Source: Acidilutibacter cellobiosedens (GTDB taxonomy: Bacteria; Bacillota; Clostridia; Tissierellales; Acidilutibacteraceae). From it: DNA of 64,000 nt. The stretch covers positions 1,602,673 through 1,666,672 of the forward strand of contig NZ_CP035282.1 of the NCBI RefSeq assembly GCF_004103715.1. The letters run 5' to 3'. Every line of letters starts with the position of its first letter. Position 1 is the first letter of the stretch. Under the pieces are notes generated by a model. The model saw only the letters and a list, made by a program, of their open reading frames with translations. It did not search any database and had not been told where the DNA came from. The translations under genes were made by a program, and so were the position numbers. Of this stretch, positions 46,101 through 53,378 are shown piece by piece.

Positions 46101-47039
46101 ATGAAAATGGATATGCAGCGGAGAATTTTAACGACTATATGTCAGATGTATTATGAACAAAATTTAACACAACAACAAATAGCAAATAAAACAGGCTTGA
46201 CAAGAATGAAAATATCACGTTCTTTACAAAAAGCAAAGGATATGGGCATTGTCCGAATTATTATTGATTATAGCGGTTTATATTTAGAATTGGAATCTGA
46301 GATTAATAGTAAATATCAATTAAAGGAAACTATTATTGTTGACAGTTCAATGAATAATGATATGAAAAACCAAGTTGCCAGTACTGCTGCTTATTATTTA
46401 GAAAACAATTTGACTAAGAATTCAACAATTGCAATTGGATGGGGATCGACAATGAGCAGAGTATCTAATTTTATTCAAGATATGTCCAATATGAAATTGT
46501 TATTTTCACCTATTATAGGGGGACACGGCAAAAGTGAACTTGATATGCATGCGACAACAATATCTTCTAATCTGGCAAAAAAAACGGGATGTAATTCATT
46601 ATCTTTATTAGCTCCTGCATTAGTTAAGAGTAAAAAGGAAAAGGAACTTTTAATGGATGATACACACATTAAGGAAGTTATTAATCAGACTAAACGTGCC
46701 GATTATGCTCTATTTAGCTTAGGTTCACCTTTAGTAAAGGATAGTAGTTTAAGCAAATCAGGATATCTTTCGGACGATGACTTAAAACAGTTGAAAGATG
46801 AAGGTGCTGTTTGTGATATTGTTTCTATAGCGTTTTTAAACAAGGATGGAAACATTTGCTGTAAGAATATAACAGATAGAAGTGTAGGTATTAGTGAAAG
46901 TGATTTAAAAAATATACCACTGAAAATTTGTATAGTGGAGGGCGAAGAAAAACATGATGCTGTAAAAGTTGCTTTGAAAGCCGGATATATTAATGTTTTG
47001 ATTACGGACAAGGATACGGCCAAGTTTTTAGTTCAATAA
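46101..47039 (+). CDS. SorC/DeoR-family sugar-binding transcriptional regulator
   Basis: A 312-residue regulator. The N-terminal helix-turn-helix reads YEQNLTQQQIANKTGLTRMK. The C-terminal effector domain of the SorC family holds the phosphosugar-binding text GWGSTMSRVSNF and SPIIGGHGKSE, with YALFSLGSPL. It probably binds the phosphorylated sugar of the operon and leaves the two palindromic operators just upstream. ATG 46101 is preferred; the TTG three bases before it is spare. It is the first gene of the PTS operon. Confidence 0.88.
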   Translation: MKMDMQRRILTTICQMYYEQNLTQQQIANKTGLTRMKISRSLQKAKDMGIVRIIIDYSGLYLELESEINSKYQLKETIIVDSSMNNDMKNQVASTAAYYLENNLTKNSTIAIGWGSTMSRVSNFIQDMSNMKLLFSPIIGGHGKSELDMHATTISSNLAKKTGCNSLSLLAPALVKSKKEKELLMDDTHIKEVINQTKRADYALFSLGSPLVKDSSLSKSGYLSDDDLKQLKDEGAVCDIVSIAFLNKDGNICCKNITDRSVGISESDLKNIPLKICIVEGEEKHDAVKVALKAGYINVLITDKDTAKFLVQ

Positions 47040-47112
47040 GCTTTTGACAATGCTTTCTTTAAAAGAAAACGTTGTTAAAAAATATATACCCAACTGAAAG
47101 GAGGTGGACATA

Positions 47113-47409
47113 ATGAAAACCTATAAGATTCTTGTTTCCTGCGGTAGCGGCATTGCAACAAGTACGGTTATTGCAAATAGGGTAAAGAAGCTGTGTGAAG
47201 ACAATGAAATAGACGTATCAATAAAACAAGTCAAAATAGTAGAAGTTGAAAAATTAGCACCTGATTATGATTTGATAGTTTCGAGTACAAGAGTACCAAA
47301 TACAGTGAAAACGCCTTCAATATTTGCAATAAGTTATTTAACCGGAGTAAATCAAGAAGCAACAGATAAAGAGGTTGTATCTAAATTAAAACATATTGTA
47401 GAAAAATAG
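47113..47409 (+). CDS. PTS EIIB, galactitol type
   Basis: A 98-residue EIIB of the Gat family. The phosphorylated cysteine is in ILVSCGSGIATSTVIANR. The C-terminal TPSIFAISYLTGVNQE is the usual Gat-type tail. It takes phosphate from EIIA and gives it to the incoming sugar bound to EIIC. The start is ATG 47113 with AAGGAGGTGG ahead. EIIC and EIIA follow in the same operon. Confidence 0.88.
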   Translation: MKTYKILVSCGSGIATSTVIANRVKKLCEDNEIDVSIKQVKIVEVEKLAPDYDLIVSSTRVPNTVKTPSIFAISYLTGVNQEATDKEVVSKLKHIVEK

Positions 47410-47420
47410 GAGGAATAGAA

Positions 47421-48314
47421 ATGGAATATATAAAGATGGCGGACAACTTATACTTTTCAAGAATAGCTCTCGGATTCTGGAGGCTTTTAGATTGGAATTT
47501 GACTGATGATGAGTTAATTCGATTTCTTGAAGAATGTTTGGATTTAGGTATTACGACAATGGATCATGCTGATATCTATGGAAATTATATGGTAGAAAAA
47601 AAATTTGGAGATGCGCTGAAGAAAAGACCGGATTTAAGAAAGAAGATGCAGATTATTACCAAATGTGGAATTGTGTATAAATCTGCTGCTGCAAGGGTGA
47701 AATATTATGATTATAGTGAAAAATATATTATTCAGCAAGTAGAAAAATCACTTAAATATATGGGGACAGATTATATTGATACGTTATTATTGCATCGTCC
47801 AAGCCCGTTTATGGACCCAAAAGAAATAGGTAAGGCTTTCGAAAAATTATATAAAGATGGTAAGGTAAAGAGTTTTGGAGTTTCTAATTTTTTACCAGAT
47901 GAATTTCGAATGCTAAAATCATATCTTACAGTTCCTTTAATTACAGACCAAGTTGAACTTTCAGCTTTAAATATGGGAAATATGGAAAACGGGGTTATAA
48001 ACTTATGTTTGGAAGAAAGAATTCACCCAATGATTTGGTCACCGTTGGCAGGAGGAAGAATTTTTACAGGGACAGAAGAACAGGAAATTCGGTTACGTGA
48101 GACGTTGGAAATTATCAGGGAAGAAGTCGGAGCATCGTCTATTGATGAAATTGCTTTTGCCTGGTTGTTATCACATCCCGCACAATTGATACCAATTACT
48201 GGTTCAGGAGAAATCGGTTTAGTAAAAAAGCCCGTTAGTGCATTAAAATATAAATTGACACCTGAAGAATGGTTTATGATTTGGACAGCAGTTAAGGGAC
48301 ATAAGGTTCCTTAA
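47421..48314 (+). CDS. Aldo/keto reductase
   Basis: A 297-residue AKR barrel of the YdhF type. The catalytic tetrad is seen in TTMDHADIYGNY (D and Y), IITKCGIV (K) and LLLHRPSPF (H); SFGVSNFLPDEF and WSPLAGGRIF are typical cofactor-side motifs. It sits between EIIB and EIIC of the PTS, so it likely oxidises or reduces the sugar phosphate or an aldehyde product. The acetaldehyde from DeoC is one possible substrate. Confidence 0.85.
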   Translation: MEYIKMADNLYFSRIALGFWRLLDWNLTDDELIRFLEECLDLGITTMDHADIYGNYMVEKKFGDALKKRPDLRKKMQIITKCGIVYKSAAARVKYYDYSEKYIIQQVEKSLKYMGTDYIDTLLLHRPSPFMDPKEIGKAFEKLYKDGKVKSFGVSNFLPDEFRMLKSYLTVPLITDQVELSALNMGNMENGVINLCLEERIHPMIWSPLAGGRIFTGTEEQEIRLRETLEIIREEVGASSIDEIAFAWLLSHPAQLIPITGSGEIGLVKKPVSALKYKLTPEEWFMIWTAVKGHKVP

Positions 48315-48341
48315 ATATAAAAATATAAAGGAGGAAATAAA

Positions 48342-49586
48342 ATGGCGGCGTTAAATTGGATATTAAGTTTGGGAGCAGCAGTTATGTTACCTATTATCAT
48401 CTTTGTATTTGGGTTGATAATGGGAGCCGGTCTTTCAAAATCCTTTAGATCCGGAGTTACAATAGGAATTGGATTCACGGGAATCAATTTGGTCATCAAT
48501 TTATTGACATCGGAATTGGGACCTGCAGCACAAGCCATGACTAAAAGATTAGGCCTGAATTTGAAAATAATCGATATCGGATGGCCGGCAATGTCTTCTA
48601 TTTCATGGGCCTGGGTTGCGGCCGGGTTAATGATTCCTATTGTATTGATAATCAATTTTATTATGTTAAGCCTGAAGCTTACCAAAACAATGGATGTTGA
48701 TATATGGAATTTTTGGCAATTTTCATTTATTGGTGCGGCTGTAACGGCTACAAGCGGAAGTGTTGTCATGGGAATTGTGGCAGCCAGTGTAGCGGCTATC
48801 ATTGCTTTGTTATTAGCTGATTATACGCAACCTTATGTGGAGAATTACTTTGGTATGCCGGGAATATCTTTCCCTCATTTGACGGCTTTGGGATTTTTAC
48901 CAATCGTTATTCCTTTGAATTGGCTACTGAATCATATACCGGGGATTAACCGTTTGAATGCCAATCCGGAAACGATTAGAAAAAAATTCGGGATATTTGG
49001 CGAACCTATGGCAATGGGGCTAATTATCGGAATTGCTTTAGGAATATTAGGAGGGTTAGATGCGGCTAGTATATTGAAATTGGGAATCGCAATGGCTGCA
49101 GTTATGTATTTGATGCCTAAAATGGTGGCGGTTCTAATGGAAGGATTAATTCCAATTTCAGAAGCGGCAAGAGAATTTATGGCTAAACATTTTGGTGACC
49201 GCCAGATTTTTATTGGTCTGGATGCCGCTGTTTCTTTGGGAGAACCTTCCGTTATTGCAGTAGGTTTGTTGTTAGTGCCGATTACTATTTTTTTAGCAAT
49301 AATTTTACCGGGGAATCAAATTTTACCATTTGCTGATTTGGCAGTAATACCATTTCTTGTTTGCTTGATTACCGCTATGTCTAAGGGCAATGTTATTCAT
49401 TCATTGATAATAGGAACAGTGGTAATGGCTCTTGTGCTGTTATTTGCTACAAATTTGTCACCTGCCGAAACAAAGATGGCGCTAACTGCAGGAGTAACTA
49501 TACCGGAAGGTGCATCCCAGATTGGAAATTTGGATCGTGCCAATTTTATAACTTGGATTATTGTTAAATTATTTTCATTGTTCTAA
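48342..49586 (+). CDS. PTS EIIC, galactitol type
   Basis: A 414-residue membrane permease of the Gat EIIC family. The N terminus (ILSLGAAVMLPIIIFVFGLIMG) and the paired motifs DIWNFWQFSFIGA and GMPGISFPHLTALGF are characteristic, as is LPGNQILPFADLAVIPF. About 10-12 helices are expected. It forms the sugar channel with the EIIB at 47113 and the EIIA at 50633. The sugar cannot be read from sequence; the context points to a pentose-type compound. Confidence 0.9.
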   Translation: MAALNWILSLGAAVMLPIIIFVFGLIMGAGLSKSFRSGVTIGIGFTGINLVINLLTSELGPAAQAMTKRLGLNLKIIDIGWPAMSSISWAWVAAGLMIPIVLIINFIMLSLKLTKTMDVDIWNFWQFSFIGAAVTATSGSVVMGIVAASVAAIIALLLADYTQPYVENYFGMPGISFPHLTALGFLPIVIPLNWLLNHIPGINRLNANPETIRKKFGIFGEPMAMGLIIGIALGILGGLDAASILKLGIAMAAVMYLMPKMVAVLMEGLIPISEAAREFMAKHFGDRQIFIGLDAAVSLGEPSVIAVGLLLVPITIFLAIILPGNQILPFADLAVIPFLVCLITAMSKGNVIHSLIIGTVVMALVLLFATNLSPAETKMALTAGVTIPEGASQIGNLDRANFITWIIVKLFSLF

Positions 49587-49635
49587 ATTTCATATTAATT
49601 AATTAAAAAATATTAGTAGAAAAGGAGATATTATC

Positions 49636-50295
49636 ATGAAACTAACTAAAAGTGAATTTTTAAGACATGTTGATCATTCATTATTAAAGCCACAATTAAC
49701 TAAACAAGAGGTTTTAGAAGGTTTACATTTTGCAAAGGAAAATCATTGTGCTTCAGTATGTATTAATCCTTGTAATTTAGATTTGGCTTATGAAATATTA
49801 CACGGAACAGATGTTAAAATCGGAACAGTTATTGGTTTTCCTTCAGGAGCACATACCACTTTTTCAAAAGTTGCTGAAGCAAAAGATGCGTATGCCAAGG
49901 GTGCAGCTGAGTTAGATATGGTTATTGATATAGGGGCATTGAAAAACAGAGAAGTAGATAAAGTAAAAGATGATATCAACGCAGTTGTTAATGCAACTCC
50001 TTGTATTGTAAAAGTTATCCTGGAAAATTGTTTTTTAACAAAAGAAGAAATTGCACTGGGTTCTAAATTAGTAGAAGAGGCAGGTGCAGCTTATGTAAAG
50101 ACATCAACGGGATTTGCTCCGGGGGGTGCTACTGTAGAAGACATTCGTTTAATGAAAGAATCGGTTTCTAAAGAGATGAAGATAAAGGCTGCCGGAGGTA
50201 TTCATACCTTAGAAGAATGCCTGAAACTAATTGATGCAGGAGCTGACCGTATTGGAATTAGTAGGACACAAGAAATAATTAAAGAATTTAATTGA
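49636..50295 (+). CDS. deoC: Deoxyribose-phosphate aldolase
   Basis: A 219-residue class I aldolase that cleaves 2-deoxyribose-5-phosphate into acetaldehyde and glyceraldehyde-3-phosphate. HVDHSLLKPQLT, IGTVIGFPSGAH and the Schiff-base lysine in YVKTSTGFAPGGAT are diagnostic, with KAAGGIHTLEE near the end. A complete gene with AAAAGGAG ahead. Inside a PTS operon it implies that the imported sugar phosphate is, or becomes, a DeoC substrate. Confidence 0.93.
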   Translation: MKLTKSEFLRHVDHSLLKPQLTKQEVLEGLHFAKENHCASVCINPCNLDLAYEILHGTDVKIGTVIGFPSGAHTTFSKVAEAKDAYAKGAAELDMVIDIGALKNREVDKVKDDINAVVNATPCIVKVILENCFLTKEEIALGSKLVEEAGAAYVKTSTGFAPGGATVEDIRLMKESVSKEMKIKAAGGIHTLEECLKLIDAGADRIGISRTQEIIKEFN

Positions 50296-50306
50296 GGAGT
50301 TATGAC

Positions 50307-50600
50307 ATGAAAAAAGTATCAATATTGCTTGTTGGTGGAATACGAGATGAAAAAGCAGCAAAGATTATACAGAATTTAAAAAGCGGACTTTCTCAAAGAG
50401 AGATAAATGCTGACGTGCAATTTGTAAATACCTATAAAACTCAAGATTTATCTATTTTTGAAGATAAGATGGATATGGTTGTTACAGCAGGAACGGCAGC
50501 GATACAGACAAAATTGCCGGTAATTCAAGGATTATGCCTATTGTATCCTTGGATGGGAATGGATAAATTGTATCAAGACATTGAAAAGAATATAAAATGA
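50307..50600 (+). CDS. EIIB-like protein without the phosphorylation cysteine
   Basis: A 97-residue protein starting at ATG 50307 (GAGGAG just before). The C-terminal part, MVVTAGTAAIQTKLPVIQG, then LYPWMGMDKLYQDIEK, follows the Gat-type EIIB tail (VSTAG..DIPVI.G.PF..GIG...). At the N terminus, where EIIB has a cysteine loop, it reads ILLVGGIRDEKAAK and has no cysteine. It cannot carry phosphate on cysteine; it may regulate the PTS or be a relic. It lies directly between DeoC and EIIA. Confidence 0.6.
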   Translation: MKKVSILLVGGIRDEKAAKIIQNLKSGLSQREINADVQFVNTYKTQDLSIFEDKMDMVVTAGTAAIQTKLPVIQGLCLLYPWMGMDKLYQDIEKNIK

Positions 50601-50632
50601 GCTGTAGAATGGTAAATTTAGGAGGGTTATAA

Positions 50633-51127
50633 ATGTATAAAAAGGAGGAAGTCTTTAAACGGGAATTAATCTGGTTGGATAAAAGTTTTCAAAGCCAAGA
50701 TCAATTATTTTCAGAAGTTAGTGAAAAATTATATAAAGAAGGCTACGTAAAATCAGACTTTTATGAAGCTTTGAAAAAAAGAGAAAAAGTTTATCCTACA
50801 GGGTTAATGACCGAAAAATATGGTGTTGCGATTCCACATACGGATGCCGAATACATCAATGAAGCCTGCATTGTTTTTATAAGACTGTCGTCTCCGATTG
50901 TATTTGAGCATATGGGAGAACCGGAGAAAAAAGTAAAAGCTCACTTTGTGTTTGTGCTCGGAGTAAAAGATCCGAAGAAACAAGTGGGAGTTTTAAGTAC
51001 ACTTGTACAAATGATAACAGATAAAGAATTGATGAAGAAATTAGATAAAATGAAATCTATTATTGACATTGAAAGATTGTTAAACAGTTTTTTTGATGAA
51101 CCTGTACAGGAGGTATCAAATGGTTAA
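50633..51127 (+). CDS. PTS EIIA, fructose/mannitol-galactitol type
   Basis: A 164-residue EIIA of the PTS_EIIA_2 fold. The phosphohistidine is in GVAIPHTDAEY. It takes phosphate from HPr and passes it to the EIIB of the operon. Its 3' end overlaps a short downstream frame. A similar but distinct EIIA (56421) belongs to the second PTS. Confidence 0.88.
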   Translation: MYKKEEVFKRELIWLDKSFQSQDQLFSEVSEKLYKEGYVKSDFYEALKKREKVYPTGLMTEKYGVAIPHTDAEYINEACIVFIRLSSPIVFEHMGEPEKKVKAHFVFVLGVKDPKKQVGVLSTLVQMITDKELMKKLDKMKSIIDIERLLNSFFDEPVQEVSNG

Positions 51128-51248
51128 TAGTATATTAAAAAAGGAAATACTTTCGAAGGATCTTCATTGGCCCGAAGTTATCAATCAAAAGTACCCCTTT
51201 ATACTTTCTATATTATCATATTTTATAGAGTTTTGTATACTATTTTGA
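51120..51248 (+). pseudogene. Short frame overlapping the EIIA stop, probable truncated gene
   Basis: ATG 51120 has a good ribosome binding site (CAGGAGG) inside the EIIA gene, as expected for a coupled next gene. The frame reads MVNSILKKEILSKDLHWPEV and then degenerates into 20 hydrophobic residues before a TGA at 51246. I take it as the surviving head of a lost operon gene. The family is not recognised. Confidence 0.4.
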
Positions 51249-51272
51249 TATCTAAATTACAGGTCAGGTTAT

Positions 51273-51312
51273 TTATTGGACTTATATCTTAATACCGGTA
51301 TAAGTCCAATAA
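51273..51312 (+). terminator. Terminator of the first PTS operon
   Basis: TTATTGGACTTATA pairs perfectly (14 bp) with TATAAGTCCAATAA. It is placed just after the last frame of the operon. Confidence 0.75.
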
Positions 51313-51396
51313 AATTTACAATTAGAAAAAATAAAAAAAGCGATAGAACTTACGAGAAGAGGAGAAGCAATAAAAGTGGTATTGAAGCCTTAAAGT

Positions 51397-51459
51397 GATA
51401 ATATAGAAATACTCATTTTCCTATAAATTAAAAAGGAAGATGAGTGTTTTTATATTATC
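51397..51459. terminator. Long hairpin before the Fpg-like gene
   Basis: GATAATATA and ACTCATTTTCCT pair with AGGAAGATGAGT and TATATTATC around a small loop, a stem of more than 20 bp with one mismatch and T-rich sides. It probably ends read-through into the repair gene. Confidence 0.65.
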
Positions 51460-51538
51460 AGATCAAAGCAGTGGTGTTTTTTCTTAATAATGATATAATA
51501 AACCTATGTTAAAATACAAGTTGGAAAGAGGTGCAAAA

Positions 51539-52363
51539 ATGATAGAAATTCCTGAATGCATTACAATTGCAAAACAGATGAATGAAACAATAGCAGGCAA
51601 AGCGATTAAAAAGGTCATTGCAAACCATTCTCCCCATAAATTTGCTTTTTATTTTGGGGAACCGGATACATATTCGAAACATTTGGTAGGCAAAAGAGTT
51701 GATACAATAACTCCTCTTGCTGGATATGTTGAAGTATCCTTAGGGACTACTATTATGTTATTTGGTGATGGTGTCAATATCAGATATTTTCCCAATAATG
51801 ACTCACTGCCCCCAAAACATCAACTATTAGTTGAATTTGACGATTTATCTGTTATGGTATGTACGGTTCAGATGTATGGTGGGATGTGGGTTTTTACTGA
51901 TGGAGAAAATGACAATCCTTATTATATTGCTGCTAAACAAGCTATATCACCATTATCCGATAAGTTTGACAAAATTTATTTTATGAAATTATTAAATAGT
52001 GTTTCCGGCACATCAAGTGTAAAGGCATTTCTTGCCACTGAGCAACGCATACCGGGATTGGGGAATGGTGTATTGCAGGATATTTTATTTAATGCACGTA
52101 TCAATCCTAAAAGTAAAATCAAAACACTTTCTGACGTACAAATAGATAATCTCTTTGAATCTGTAAAGTATACACTAAGAAGTATGGCTATTTTGGGAGG
52201 GCGAGATACTGAAAAAGATTTTTTCGGTAACTTTGGCGGCTATGCTACTAAATTGTCGAATAAAACATATAAAAAACCCTGCCCTGTTTGTGGAAGAGAG
52301 ATTATCCGCCAGCCTTATTTAGGGGGAAGTATTTATTTTTGTCCAACGTGTCAGACTGTTTAA
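51539..52363 (+). CDS. Fpg/Nei-family DNA glycosylase
   Basis: A 274-residue member of the formamidopyrimidine-DNA glycosylase/endonuclease VIII family. It starts MIEIPECITIAKQM rather than the classical MPE, a known variant branch. RIPGLGNGVLQDILFNARI is the helix-two-turn-helix and the C-terminal zinc finger is CPVCGREIIR ... FCPTCQT. AAGAGGTG supports ATG 51539 over the ATG 51506 upstream. Because the N-terminal proline is not residue 2, its cleavage chemistry may differ from true Fpg. Confidence 0.85.
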   Translation: MIEIPECITIAKQMNETIAGKAIKKVIANHSPHKFAFYFGEPDTYSKHLVGKRVDTITPLAGYVEVSLGTTIMLFGDGVNIRYFPNNDSLPPKHQLLVEFDDLSVMVCTVQMYGGMWVFTDGENDNPYYIAAKQAISPLSDKFDKIYFMKLLNSVSGTSSVKAFLATEQRIPGLGNGVLQDILFNARINPKSKIKTLSDVQIDNLFESVKYTLRSMAILGGRDTEKDFFGNFGGYATKLSNKTYKKPCPVCGREIIRQPYLGGSIYFCPTCQTV

Positions 52364-52393
52364 ATCAAATTTTTTTAATTTTGAGGTGATAAA

Positions 52394-52987
52394 ATGACGA
52401 TTTTACTTAAGCGTGGTGAAAATGGAGTAGAAAATGTTCGAAGTCAACTAAAGGATAGAGGTATTTTTTCTTGTAATGATAATATCTATCTTCCCTCTAT
52501 AAATGATATCGGTTGTGAAGTAGGAGATGTTATTGAACTGATTGATTCCCATGAAATATTTTATTGTAAAGCATATCGAAATCGAACAGTTTATCTTTCT
52601 CAGGAAGTCTATTTTCTGCTGAAAAATTGTCTGATTCGTCCATCCTTAAACGAAAAAAGCCAAATGATATACAGATTACTGAAATCCGGGCCTTTGGAAG
52701 CTAAATTAATTAAAGTTTTTGCCCAGATATCAGGTAAAGAGTATTCAAAAGCATTTTCGTTTTTACTTGAAAATTTATATGTAACAGCTTTTTCCAGGGG
52801 GAAAATACTTACGCCTAATTGGGCTACATTTGTTTATTCAACTGCAGAGGAATGGGAAGAACATGCAAACTATGATTTTAGTAAAGTCATTACAAAAGAA
52901 GAGGCAGAGAGGCGTCTAAGAGGGATCTTATCAAATACCATGACTTCACAAGAGATAGATCGATTGTTACGGATAAAGCATAAATAG
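52394..52987 (+). CDS. AlkZ-related hypothetical protein
   Basis: A 197-residue protein that I match from memory to short proteins annotated as AlkZ-related, found beside Fpg-like genes in Firmicutes. Features are a beta-rich first third (CEVGDVIELIDSHEIFYCKA), a winged-helix-like middle (MIYRLLKSGPLEAKLIKVFA) and WATFVYSTAEEWEEHANYDF. No catalytic residues can be defined. It follows the glycosylase by 30 bp with GAGGTG ahead, so both are likely made together and may share a DNA repair role. Confidence 0.55.
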   Translation: MTILLKRGENGVENVRSQLKDRGIFSCNDNIYLPSINDIGCEVGDVIELIDSHEIFYCKAYRNRTVYLSQEVYFLLKNCLIRPSLNEKSQMIYRLLKSGPLEAKLIKVFAQISGKEYSKAFSFLLENLYVTAFSRGKILTPNWATFVYSTAEEWEEHANYDFSKVITKEEAERRLRGILSNTMTSQEIDRLLRIKHK

Positions 52988-53063
52988 GATTGATTATAAG
53001 TAAGAAAGGTTAGTGAAAACGGAAAATATAAATTAATGAAAATGGGATTTTCCTATGGGTTAT

Positions 53064-53109
53064 AAAAAAGGCTTCTATTAAGGTGTTATACATTAAGGAA
53101 GCCTTTTTT
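53064..53109 (+). terminator. Rho-independent terminator
   Basis: AAAAAAGGCTTC pairs with GAAGCCTTTTTT, with a 22-base loop. It closes the glycosylase pair. The following 270 bp to the LevR-like gene contain no gene. Confidence 0.88.
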
Positions 53110-53378
53110 AGGTTCATTTAAAGTTGAACAGAAAATGGCAGAAAAAGTGAAAAATTAAAATGGATAGAATAGTACTATATACAAATAATAATTACTGTAA
53201 TCTAAGAAAGCCAAAAAAATAAATAGATAAAAATGAGAGGCTGAAAATGTGATAGAGTGGGGATTGTTAACTATTATTTATGGCTGTTTAATCTAATTTT
53301 AATAATTTACACAAAGCCTGCCATATTAGTTGTCACAAAATTTGCATATATAATTTTTATAACTATAGGGGTGATGTA

